From positions 1 to 53,785 of the forward strand of contig NZ_FOSG01000029.1 in the NCBI RefSeq assembly GCF_900114215.1: a stretch of 53,785 nucleotides of DNA. The letters run 5' to 3'. This DNA is from Streptomyces mangrovi. Lineage in GTDB: Bacteria; Actinomycetota; Actinomycetes; Streptomycetales; Streptomycetaceae. Under the pieces are notes generated by a model that was not told the origin of the DNA, searched no databases, and saw nothing but the letters and a program-made list of their open reading frames with translations. Within the stretch, counting starts at the first letter, position 1; each line of letters starts with the position of its first letter. The position numbers were made by a program, and so were the translations under genes. Shown in pieces: positions 43,297 to 50,724 of the stretch.

Positions 43297-44705
43297 CGAC
43301 CACGGTCCCGCTGCGGCCGCGGGAGGACACCGCGCTGCCCGCGCGCCTGGCCCGCTCCGCCGCCGAGCGCGGCGCCGGGGCCCAGATGCGCACCGACGAG
43401 TTCGCCGGCTGGCTCGCCCGGCGGGCCGAGGCGCACCGCTTCTCCGTCGAGCGCATCCCCTTCGACCGGCTGCGGGGCTGGTCCTTCGAGGAGGGGACCG
43501 GGAACCTGGTCCACGACAGCGGTCGGTTCTTCACCGTCGAGGGGCTGCACGCCGAGGTGGACGAGGGGCCGGTGCGCCAGTGGCGCCAGCCCATCATCAA
43601 GCAGCCCGAGGTGGGCATCCTGGGCATCGTCGCCAAGGAGTTCGACGGCGTCCTGCACTTCCTGATGCAGGCGAAGATGGAGCCGGGCAACAGGAACCTG
43701 CTCCAGCTCTCCCCGACCGTGCAGGCGACCCGCTCCAACTACACCGGGGTGCACCGGGGTTCGCCGGTCAAGTACATCGACCACTTCGTCTCGCCGGGCC
43801 GCGGGCGGGTGCTCGCCGACGTGCTCCAGTCCGAGCACGGCTCCTGGTTCTTCCGCAAGTCCAACCGGAACATGCTGGTGGAGGCCGCCGGCGACGTACC
43901 GGTGGACCCGGACTTCTGCTGGCTGACCCTGGGGCAGATCGGCGAGCTGCTGCGCCGGGACAACGTGGTCAACATGGACGCCCGCACCGTCCTGGCCTGC
44001 GCCCCGGCCGGGCGCGACGGGCGGGGGGCGCTGCACTCGGACACCGAGCTGCTGTCCTGGTTCACCGCCGAGCGGTCCCGGCACGAGGTGCGGGCCGAGC
44101 GCGTCCCGCTGGACCGGGTGGACGGCTGGCGGCGGGACGAGTGGGCGATCCGCCACGAGGCCGGGCGGTACTTCGAGGTGGTGGCCGTCTCCGTGGAGGC
44201 CGGGAACCGAGAGGTCACCGGTTGGACCCAGCCGCTGTTCGAGCCGGTCGGGCTGGGGGTGACCGCGTTCCTCACCCGCAGGATCGGTGGCGTGCCGCAC
44301 GTGCTGGTCCACGCGCGCGTCGAGGGCGGCTTCCTGGACACCGTCGAGCTCGGCCCGACCGTCCAGTACACGCCGGACAACTACGCGCACCTCGCCGGGG
44401 CCGACCGGCCGGCCTTCCTGGACCGGGTGCTGCGGGCCCGGCCGGAGAGCGTCCTGTACGAGGCGGTCCACTCCGAGGAGGGCGGCCGGTTCCTCAACGC
44501 CGAGTCCCGCTACCTGGTGGTCTCGGACGATGACGGTGACGAGGGCGGAGCCGTGACCGGGGCCGGGGACGGCACGGCGCCGCCGCCCGGCTACCGCTGG
44601 GTCAGCGTCGACCAGCTCAACGCCCTGGTGCGGCACGGCCACTACGTCAACGTCCAGGCGCGCACGCTGCTCGCCTGCTTCAACACGGGGGCGGTGGAGC
44701 TGTGA
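43293..44705 (+). CDS. NDP-hexose 2,3-dehydratase
   Basis: 470-residue protein with two copies of the family repeat. Each contains a segment of the type ..QPI..Q/F.P.v.GI..F, then LLQLSPTVQATRSNYT (first) or TVELGPTVQYTPDNYA (second). This is the first of two enzymes that remove the C2 hydroxyl. The start GTG overlaps the 3-dehydratase stop and the end overlaps the ketoreductase start, so it is fully coupled. Confidence 0.94.
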   Translation: MTTTVPLRPREDTALPARLARSAAERGAGAQMRTDEFAGWLARRAEAHRFSVERIPFDRLRGWSFEEGTGNLVHDSGRFFTVEGLHAEVDEGPVRQWRQPIIKQPEVGILGIVAKEFDGVLHFLMQAKMEPGNRNLLQLSPTVQATRSNYTGVHRGSPVKYIDHFVSPGRGRVLADVLQSEHGSWFFRKSNRNMLVEAAGDVPVDPDFCWLTLGQIGELLRRDNVVNMDARTVLACAPAGRDGRGALHSDTELLSWFTAERSRHEVRAERVPLDRVDGWRRDEWAIRHEAGRYFEVVAVSVEAGNREVTGWTQPLFEPVGLGVTAFLTRRIGGVPHVLVHARVEGGFLDTVELGPTVQYTPDNYAHLAGADRPAFLDRVLRARPESVLYEAVHSEEGGRFLNAESRYLVVSDDDGDEGGAVTGAGDGTAPPPGYRWVSVDQLNALVRHGHYVNVQARTLLACFNTGAVEL

Positions 44706-45727
44706 CGGAACCGGTCCGGATCGGTGTGCTGGGCTGCGCGGACATCGCCCGGCGCCGGATGCTCCCCGCCATGGCGGCCTCCCCCCACGTCCGGCCGGCC
44801 GCCGTCGCGGCCCGGGACCCCCGGCGCGCCGAGGAGACCGCGCGGCCCTACGGCTGCCGGGCGACGGGGTACCCGGAGCTGCTGGCCGACCCGGAGATCG
44901 ACGCCGTGTACGTGCCGCTCCCGGCCGCGCTGCACGCCCGCTGGGTCGAGGCCGCGCTGCGGGCGGGCAAGCACGTACTGGCGGAGAAGCCGCTGACCAC
45001 CGGGCGGGACCGCACGGCCGCGCTCCTCTCCCTGGCCCGTGCCCGGGGGCTGGCGCTGATGGAGAACGTCATGTTCGTCCACCACGGCCAGCACCGGGCG
45101 GTCGGCGAGCTGGTCCGCGGCGGAGCCATCGGCGAACTGCGTTCCTTCCGAGCCGAGTTCACGGTGCCGGCCCGTCCCGAGGGCGACATCCGCCACAGCC
45201 CGGAGCTGGGCGGCGGCGCGCTGTGGGACACCGCCGTCTACCCCGTGCGGGCCGCGCTGCACTTCCTCGGCCACGAGCTGTCGGTGCTCGGCGCGCACCT
45301 GGAGACGCATCCGCGCCACGGTGTGGACGTCTCCGGCGCCGCGCTGCTGCGCACGCCCGGCGGGGTCACCGCGCAGCTGCTGTTCGGCCTGGACCACGGC
45401 TACCGCTCCTGCTACGAACTGGTCGGCTCGCGCGGCCGTATCCGTGTCGACCGGGCCTTCACCCCCGGCCCCGACCAGGCTCCCGCCGTGCTCGTGGAGC
45501 GGGGCACGGAGCGCGAGGAGCCGCGGCTGCCGCCCGAGGACCAGGTCGCCCGCACCCTTGACGCCTTCGCCGCCGCGGTGCGCGCGGGCGAGGTGGTGGC
45601 CGGGCCGGAGTGCCTGCGGGAGGCCGAACTGCTGGAGGCCGTCCGGGCGGCCGGAAGTGGCGTGAACCAACCGGTGGTGTCGGCCCCTTTGAAGATGATG
45701 GCAGCCAACAGAGAGGTGGACCGATGA
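44702..45727 (+). CDS. NDP-hexose 3-ketoreductase (Gfo/Idh family)
   Basis: 341-residue NAD(P)-dependent reductase. It has GVLGCADIARRRMLPAMA at the N-terminus, the catalytic EKPLTT lysine region, and GGGALWDTAVYPV. It follows the 2,3-dehydratase and should reduce the 3-keto intermediate to complete C2 deoxygenation. GTG start overlaps the upstream stop, and its own stop overlaps the next ATG. Confidence 0.92.
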   Translation: MTEPVRIGVLGCADIARRRMLPAMAASPHVRPAAVAARDPRRAEETARPYGCRATGYPELLADPEIDAVYVPLPAALHARWVEAALRAGKHVLAEKPLTTGRDRTAALLSLARARGLALMENVMFVHHGQHRAVGELVRGGAIGELRSFRAEFTVPARPEGDIRHSPELGGGALWDTAVYPVRAALHFLGHELSVLGAHLETHPRHGVDVSGAALLRTPGGVTAQLLFGLDHGYRSCYELVGSRGRIRVDRAFTPGPDQAPAVLVERGTEREEPRLPPEDQVARTLDAFAAAVRAGEVVAGPECLREAELLEAVRAAGSGVNQPVVSAPLKMMAANREVDR

Positions 45728-46314
45728 AGATCACCATGGTTCTCGACGTCGTCTGCGCCCACTCCTACATCGCGTACACCCGGCTGGCCCGGGTGCTGCG
45801 GCGGCACCGTGAGGGCGGCGGCACGGCGGAGCTGGAGTTCCGGCCCTTCCAGCTCGCCCCCGACGCCCCCGACGAGCCCGAGCCGCTGCTCGACGCCCTG
45901 CGGGAGGCGTTCGGACCGGGCGCGCTGGAGAGCGCGCGGCGGATCGCCCAGGCCGCCGCGCGGGAGGGCCTGGACCTGCGCTACGAGCGGGCCGTGGGAG
46001 CCAACACCTTCCACTCGCACCGGCTGATCGCCCAGGCGGCGGCCCAGGGGCGGGCGGAGGAGATGGTCGAGCGGCTGTTCAGGGCCCACTTCACCGACGG
46101 GCTGTACCTCGGCGACCCCGAGGTCCTCGCCCGGCTGGCCGAGGAGGCCGGGGTGACCGTGTCCGAAGGGGGTGAGGCCGAACTGCGGCGGGAGCTGGAG
46201 AGCGTGCGCGCGCTGGGCGTGCGCGCGGTCCCGGTCTTCGAGTTCGAGGGCGGGCCCACCCTGACGGGGGAGCAGTCCGAGGAGGCCTTCGCCGCGGCGC
46301 TCCGGGCGGCCTGA
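45724..46314 (+). CDS. FrnE-like DsbA-family protein, single active-site Cys
   Basis: 196-residue thioredoxin-fold protein of the FrnE / 2-hydroxychromene isomerase-like group found in polyketide clusters. It has the N-terminal DVVCAHSYIA where relatives have C-P-x-C-Y; only the first cysteine remains. The C-terminal VRAVPVFEFEGG with cis-Pro is typical. It is coupled to the last sugar gene by overlap, though a sugar role is unlikely. A disulfide or glutathione-like role is doubtful with one Cys. Confidence 0.82.
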   Translation: MKITMVLDVVCAHSYIAYTRLARVLRRHREGGGTAELEFRPFQLAPDAPDEPEPLLDALREAFGPGALESARRIAQAAAREGLDLRYERAVGANTFHSHRLIAQAAAQGRAEEMVERLFRAHFTDGLYLGDPEVLARLAEEAGVTVSEGGEAELRRELESVRALGVRAVPVFEFEGGPTLTGEQSEEAFAAALRAA

Positions 46315-46347
46315 GCGACCGGGCCCGCACAACCCGCGCCCGCGCGC

Positions 46348-46379
46348 CCGGGCCCGCGCCTTCCGGGGCGCGGGCCCGG
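46348..46379. terminator. bidirectional terminator
   Basis: 13-bp perfect stem CCGGGCCCGCGCC with 6-nt loop between the convergent FrnE-like gene and soxR. Confidence 0.75.
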
Positions 46380-46385
46380 ACCCGT

Positions 46386-46841
46386 TCAGTGGTTGAGGCG
46401 CCGCCGGGGCCCCGGCCCCTCCTCACCGGCGATGTCCATCGGGTTGACCAGGCCGCAGCGTTCCATGGACAGGCAGCCGCACCCTATGCAGTCGTCGAGG
46501 TCGTCGCGGATCTCCTCCAGCTGGAGGATCCGCTCGTTGAGGTCCTTGCGCCAGCACTCCGACACCCGCGCCCAGTCCTCGCGGTCGGGCGTGCGGTTCT
46601 GCGGGAGTATCCCGAGCACCTCGCGGATGCGCTCCAGCGGGATCCCGACCCGCTGGGACGCCCGGATGAACGCGACGCGGCGCAGGGTGTCCCTGCTGAA
46701 GCGGCGCTGGTTCCCGGTGGTGCGGCGGCTGTGGATGAGGCCGTTGCGCTCGTAGAAGCGCAGCGCCGAGCCGGACACGCCGCTGCGCGCGGACAGCTCA
46801 CCGACGGTCAGTTCCTGCGTCTTCCAGGAGAGGGACGTCAT
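46386..46841 (-). CDS. soxR: SoxR redox-sensing MerR-family regulator
   Basis: 151-residue regulator. The MerR helix-turn-helix is at the start (LTVGELSARSGVSGSALRFYER), followed by a long dimer helix and the [2Fe-2S] ligands in CIGCGCLSMERC near the C-terminus. In Streptomyces SoxR is switched on by redox-active antibiotics such as actinorhodin. The ATG at 46841 is used; an in-frame GTG at 46847 is also possible. Its operator lies directly upstream, so it probably controls itself and the divergent flavin reductase, and the exporter at 34434. Confidence 0.94.
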   Translation of the reverse strand: MTSLSWKTQELTVGELSARSGVSGSALRFYERNGLIHSRRTTGNQRRFSRDTLRRVAFIRASQRVGIPLERIREVLGILPQNRTPDREDWARVSECWRKDLNERILQLEEIRDDLDDCIGCGCLSMERCGLVNPMDIAGEEGPGPRRRLNH

Positions 46842-46856
46842 ACACACCAGACTGAC

Positions 46857-46887
46857 TTGACTTCACCTTAGGTTCAAGTTGGAACGT
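46857..46887 (+). promoter_or_regulatory. SoxR-type promoter/operator between soxR and flavin reductase 2
   Basis: TTGACT (46857-46862), 19-bp spacer, then GAACGT (46882-46887). The spacer overlaps ACTTCACCTTAGGTTCAAGT (46860-46879), an imperfect copy of the perfect palindrome at 34365. It is 39 bp from the reductase start. Confidence 0.75.
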
Positions 46888-46925
46888 TGGGTCATCGCGA
46901 GAGCCAACCGACCGAGGAGACCGTG

Positions 46926-47519
46926 ATGACCGACATGCCGCTGCGCCTCGCCGTGATCATCGGCAGCGTCCGCCGGGGCCGTTTCGGGCCGACGGTGGCG
47001 AACTGGTTCGCCGAGGAGGCCCGCGCCCACGGCCGGTACGAGGTGGACGTGATCGACCTCGCCGACGTGCCGCTCCCCCTGGTGATGCCCGGCTGGGGCG
47101 AGGAGACCGACCCGGCCGCCGCCCCCCACGAGCAGGAGCTGTCGCGGCGCCTGGCCGCCGCCGACGCCTTCGTGGTGGTCACCCCCGAGTACAACCACAG
47201 CTTCCCCGCGTCGCTGAAGAACGCGATCGACTGGTTCCGCGAGGAGTGGCAGGCCAAGCCGGCCGGTCTGATCTCCTACGGCGGGCAGGCCGGCGGCGTC
47301 CGGGCCGCCGAGCAGCTCCGCCAGGTGTTCGCCGAGATGCACACGGTCACCGTCCGGGACGCCCTGAGCTTCCACAACGCCTGGGACGTCTTCGGGGAGG
47401 ACGGCCTGCCCAAGGACCAGGAGGCGGCCGCCTCCGCGGCCAAGCGGATGCTGGAGCAGCTCGACTGGTGGGGCACCACCCTCCGGAGCGGCCGCGCCGA
47501 GCGCCCCTACGAGGGGTGA
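46926..47519 (+). CDS. NADPH-dependent FMN reductase (2)
   Basis: 197-residue flavodoxin-like reductase, paralogue of the one at 33599, with IIGSVRRGRFGPTVANWF and TPEYNHSFPASLKNAIDW. Placed under the SoxR-type promoter, it may serve oxidative defence (quinone or flavin reduction) as well as biosynthesis. ATG follows GAGGAGACC. The next gene is 170 bp away. Confidence 0.9.
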   Translation: MTDMPLRLAVIIGSVRRGRFGPTVANWFAEEARAHGRYEVDVIDLADVPLPLVMPGWGEETDPAAAPHEQELSRRLAAADAFVVVTPEYNHSFPASLKNAIDWFREEWQAKPAGLISYGGQAGGVRAAEQLRQVFAEMHTVTVRDALSFHNAWDVFGEDGLPKDQEAAASAAKRMLEQLDWWGTTLRSGRAERPYEG

Positions 47520-47689
47520 TCCGGGCGGGCGGCCCGTGCGGCGCCCGCCCGGTGTCCGCCCGGCATCCGTCCGGCATCCGTCCGGTACCTGCGAAGATTT
47601 GACGCCGCCCGGACGAAGAATTCAGATTCCGCCCCCTACCGTATTCGCGACGGGGAATTCCACTTCCACTTCCCACAAGGGAGTCCACC

Positions 47690-48010
47690 ATGTACGCGAA
47701 CAATTCCCTGACGGTCATCTACTGCCGTGACCTCAAGGCCATGACGGAGTTCTACAGGGACCGCGTCGGCATGAAGACCCTCGCCGAGAAGGAGGGCGAG
47801 CAGGTGCTGGTCACCGAGGCCGGGACCCGCCTCATCCTCCAGCAGGCGGAGAAGCCCGCCGTCACCTACGCCTTCACCCACACCGACATCGAGGCGGCGC
47901 ACGCGGCGCTGGGCGACCTGGGACCCGGTGAGATCACCAGGCACCCGGACGGCTACGAGTTCCACATGAAGGACCCCGAGGGCAACGTGGTGGAGTTCAC
48001 CAGCAACTGA
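47690..48010 (+). CDS. VOC / glyoxalase-bleomycin resistance-like protein (1)
   Basis: 106-residue vicinal-oxygen-chelate protein with two beta-alpha-beta-beta-beta modules: TVIYCRDLKAMTEFYRDRVGMK and YAFTHTDIEAAHAAL, ending DPEGNVVEFTSN. It could be a small-molecule-binding resistance protein or a cyclase/oxygenase. It resembles the protein at 49258. Ends before a hairpin pair. Confidence 0.85.
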   Translation: MYANNSLTVIYCRDLKAMTEFYRDRVGMKTLAEKEGEQVLVTEAGTRLILQQAEKPAVTYAFTHTDIEAAHAALGDLGPGEITRHPDGYEFHMKDPEGNVVEFTSN

Positions 48011-48017
48011 ATCTCCG

Positions 48018-48115
48018 CGGGGGCGCCGGGGAGCCGCGGAGAACGGCCCCGGCGCCCCCGCGGGCACAGAAGACACCCAGGACCGGTGGTCCTGGGTGTC
48101 TTCGTTTTCGTTTTT
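48018..48115 (+). terminator. double hairpin with T-tract
   Basis: A 12-bp GGGGCGCCGGGG stem with a 15-nt loop, then a perfect 13-bp stem GACACCCAGGACC/GGT loop (48072-48100) followed by TTCGTTTTCGTTTTT. This is the only T-tailed rho-independent terminator I saw. Confidence 0.9.
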
Positions 48116-48157
48116 CCCGCTTTTCTCGCTCTTCCGAAATCCTGAGACGGAGTCGGC

Positions 48158-49195
48158 ATGAAGATCGGCCTGCTTTTCGACATGCGCAACCCCGTGCGGT
48201 GGGAACGTCCGTGGGCGGACCACTACGCGCGCACCCTGGAGTTCTGCGAGGAGGCCGACCGGCGCGGCATAGGCGGTCTGTGGTTCACCGAGCACCACCG
48301 CTTCGAGGACGGCTACCTGCCGCAGCCCCTGACCATGGCCGCCGCGGCCGCCGCCCGTACCCGGCACGCCCGGATCGGCACCTCGGTCGTCCTGCCCGCG
48401 CTGCGCGAACCCGCCCATCTGGCGGAGGAGGCGGCGCTGGTCGACCTCATCAGCGGGGGCCGGCTGGAGCTCGGCGTCGGCGCCGGCTACCGGAAGCCGG
48501 AGTTCCAGCTCTTCGGCGTCCCCTACGAGCGCCGCGTCTCCCGCGCCGGGCAGGCCGTCGGGGAGGTGCGCCGGCTGTGGGAGGAGCGCGCCGTCACCCC
48601 GGGACCGCTGCAGAGTCCGGTGCCGGTGTGGGGCGGCTTCTACGGTCCCAGGGGAGCCCGGATGGCCGGGCGCGCGGGGATGGGGTACCTGAACCTGTCC
48701 CGGCCCATGTTCGAGCACTACCGTGCGGGGCTGGCCGAGGGCGGTCACGACGTGAACGCCGCCCGTGCGGGCGGCGTACTGTTCCTCACCCTGGCCGACG
48801 ACCCCGAGGCGGTGTGGCCGCGCCTGGTGCCGCACGTCGTCCACCAGCGCAACAGCTACCGGCTGGGCTGGGCGGAGGGCCGCGACGAGCCGGAGCCGGA
48901 ACTGCTCGACCCCGACCGGGACGGGGACGAGCTGCGGGAGCTGCACCGGGTGCTCACGCCGGAGCAGGCGGCGCGGCACATCCAGGACCTCGCCCGGGGG
49001 CTCCCGGTGGAGCACGTCATCCTCTTCGCGAGCATCGCCGGGATGCCGGACGACCTCGTGGTCCGGCACATGGAGCTGTGCGCCGAGGAGCTGCCCGCGC
49101 TGCTCGGCTCCGGCCGGGACGCGGCCGCCCCGGACGTTCCGGTGGTGCCGGACGTTCCGGTGGTGCCGGACGTGGAGCTGGCGCTCACCGACTGA
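48158..49195 (+). CDS. luciferase-like (LLM) flavin-dependent oxidoreductase
   Basis: 345-residue bacterial-luciferase-fold enzyme using reduced FMN or F420. It opens MKIGLLFDMRN and has GLWFTEHHRFEDGYLPQPL, ISGGRLELGVGAGYRKPEF and VPVWGGFYGPRG. The last 25 residues repeat PDVPVV twice, encoded by a 15-bp direct repeat (49134-49165), an unusual tail. The flavin reductases at 33599 and 46926 could supply it. Baeyer-Villiger or ring hydroxylation is possible; substrate unknown. Confidence 0.88.
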   Translation: MKIGLLFDMRNPVRWERPWADHYARTLEFCEEADRRGIGGLWFTEHHRFEDGYLPQPLTMAAAAAARTRHARIGTSVVLPALREPAHLAEEAALVDLISGGRLELGVGAGYRKPEFQLFGVPYERRVSRAGQAVGEVRRLWEERAVTPGPLQSPVPVWGGFYGPRGARMAGRAGMGYLNLSRPMFEHYRAGLAEGGHDVNAARAGGVLFLTLADDPEAVWPRLVPHVVHQRNSYRLGWAEGRDEPEPELLDPDRDGDELRELHRVLTPEQAARHIQDLARGLPVEHVILFASIAGMPDDLVVRHMELCAEELPALLGSGRDAAAPDVPVVPDVPVVPDVELALTD

Positions 49196-49200
49196 GGCAC

Positions 49201-49249
49201 GCCGGGCCGCCGTCCGCTCCGGGGAGGAGAGAGCGTACGGCGGCCCGGC
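49201..49249. terminator. bidirectional terminator
   Basis: 13-bp stem GCCGGGCCGCCGT with a 23-nt loop, between the convergent luciferase-like and VOC 2 genes. Confidence 0.65.
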
Positions 49250-49257
49250 GCGGCCGG

Positions 49258-49596
49258 TCAGGCGTCGACGAAGATGACGTTGTTGCCCTCCGGGTCGCGG
49301 ACCTCGAAGCGCCGGCCCGTCTTGTGCGGGACGATGCCGGTGGCCCCGAGGTCCGCCAGCGCCTCCCGCGCCGCGGGGATGTCCACCTCGGTGAAGGCGA
49401 TGCTGATGGGCCGGTCCCCCTCGGCGGGCCGGTCCCCCCTGGCCAGGATCAGCTCGCCTCCGTGACCGGTGTCGAGGACCACGGCCGTGCCGGGGTACTC
49501 CTCGCGCACGGCCAGACCGAGCCGGTCGCGGTAGAACGCGACCATGGCGTCCAGGTCCGCGCAGAAGATCTTGGTGACCGTCAGTTTGCCGAACAT
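49258..49596 (-). CDS. VOC / glyoxalase-bleomycin resistance-like protein (2)
   Basis: 112-residue VOC protein with TVTKIFCADLDAMVAFYRDRLGLAV and ISIAFTEVDIPAAREAL, ending DPEGNNVIFVDA. ATG at 49596 follows AAAGGAA. It is divergent from the TetR gene and expressed from the operator-bearing promoter at 49711, so it is a probable TetR target, for example a product- or drug-binding protein. Confidence 0.86.
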   Translation of the reverse strand: MFGKLTVTKIFCADLDAMVAFYRDRLGLAVREEYPGTAVVLDTGHGGELILARGDRPAEGDRPISIAFTEVDIPAAREALADLGATGIVPHKTGRRFEVRDPEGNNVIFVDA

Positions 49597-49710
49597 GCCG
49601 TGGTTCCTTTCCACGCCCCCATCCGGTTCAGAGCACGGCGACTCGCCATGATGGACGGGGCACGGCGGAACAGCGGGGGACTCGTTCCTCCGCCGCCCCG
49701 TCCACAGAAA

Positions 49711-49744
49711 GTAAACTACACCGTGCATAGCAAAATGTGAACCG
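49711..49744 (-). promoter_or_regulatory. promoter with TetR-like operator, facing VOC 2
   Basis: Minus-strand -35 TTCACA (49741-49736) and -10 TAGTTT (49718-49713), 17-bp spacer, covered by AACTACACCGTGCATAG (49714-49730). The VOC 2 start is 117 bp from the -10 edge. Matches the site at 32977 in every element; located just upstream of the TetR gene. Confidence 0.78.
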
Positions 49745-49774
49745 GCCATCGGCCATCAGCGAGAGGAGCCGGCC

Positions 49775-50413
49775 ATGCCGTCGGACACGGTCACCCGTAC
49801 CGGACGCCCGGCCAAGAGAGCCGCCATCGACGCCGCGGCGCGCACCGTCTTCGGCCGTGAGGGCTACACCGGCGCCAGCGTCGACGCCATCGCGGCTGAG
49901 GCCGGGGTGTCCAAGCGCACCATCTACAACCACCACCAGGACAAGGAGCGGCTCTTCCTCGCCGTGCTGGGGGAGAGCACCCGCGCGGTGGCCGAGTACC
50001 AGCGGGCGCTCGTCGACCGCCACCTCACCGACCCCGACGACGTCCGTGCCGCGCTCGAGGGCCTGGGACACGACCTCACCACGCCCCGGGAGGGCTTCGG
50101 GGAGCACTTCGCCCTCGTCCGCATCATCTTCACCGAGGCCTCCCGGCTGCCGGACGAGGTCCTCGCCGACTGGCGCTCGCAGGGGCCGCAGTACACCCGG
50201 GCCCGGCTCGGCGAGCACTTCGCCGCGTGGACGGCCGCCGGCCGGATCCACGCGTCCGACCCCGGGCTCGCCGCGACCCACTTCGTCCAGCTCGTCACCA
50301 TGGAGGTGTACGAGCGGTCCTTCCACGGCGCCCGCCCCCTGCCCCGGCAGGAGGCGGAGGCGCTCATCTCCTCCGGCGTGGAGACGTTCCTCCGTCTCTA
50401 CGGCGGGCGGTGA
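49775..50413 (+). CDS. TetR-family transcriptional regulator
   Basis: 212-residue repressor. It has the N-terminal helix-turn-helix GREGYTGASVDAIAAEAGVSKRTIYNHHQDKERLF and a C-terminal ligand domain of the AefR-like type (TetR_C). It is divergent from VOC 2 with the operator between them, the normal place for an autoregulated TetR gene. It probably also controls the YczE gene through the second operator copy. The ligand may be the cluster product or an intermediate. Confidence 0.93.
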   Translation: MPSDTVTRTGRPAKRAAIDAAARTVFGREGYTGASVDAIAAEAGVSKRTIYNHHQDKERLFLAVLGESTRAVAEYQRALVDRHLTDPDDVRAALEGLGHDLTTPREGFGEHFALVRIIFTEASRLPDEVLADWRSQGPQYTRARLGEHFAAWTAAGRIHASDPGLAATHFVQLVTMEVYERSFHGARPLPRQEAEALISSGVETFLRLYGGR

Positions 50414-50472
50414 GGGCGGGCGGCGCGGCGGGCGGTGCGGCGGCGGGCGGCGACGGCGGCGGGACCGGCCGC

Positions 50473-50724
50473 TCAGTCGAGGCCGCGGAAGACATGGGGG
50501 TCGGGATGCTCCCCCTCCTCCCCCGCCAGCAGCGCGGGCCGCTGCGCCTCGGCCTCCCGGCAGCCGCACCCCTCCCGGGCCCGGACGCCGGCCGCCGTGC
50601 GGTCCGGCCCGCCCGCGTCCGCGTCCGCGTCCGCGAGACCGCCGCGGCGGGCCGTCTCACCGCGTGAGCCGGGCGGCCGGAGCCTCTGCGCGGTCCGGCC
50701 CGCCTCCTCGACGCTCAGGGACAT
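50473..50724 (-). CDS. small hypothetical protein, overlapping hydrolase end
   Basis: 83-residue reading frame with a strong ribosome site (GGAGAGGAGGAACGAG before ATG). The N-terminal half is charged (MSLSVEEAGRTAQRLRP). The C-terminal half has REGCGCREAE and ends HPDPHVFRGLD. Its first ~68 bp overlap the 3' end of the hydrolase gene in another frame. I recognise no family. Either it is a coupled small gene, or the hydrolase tail and this frame are chance neighbours. Confidence 0.45.
   Translation of the reverse strand: MSLSVEEAGRTAQRLRPPGSRGETARRGGLADADADAGGPDRTAAGVRAREGCGCREAEAQRPALLAGEEGEHPDPHVFRGLD

Noticed and set aside
47590..47660. Promoter TTGACG upstream of VOC 1
   Set aside because: No acceptable -10 at 16-19 bp; too weak to list.
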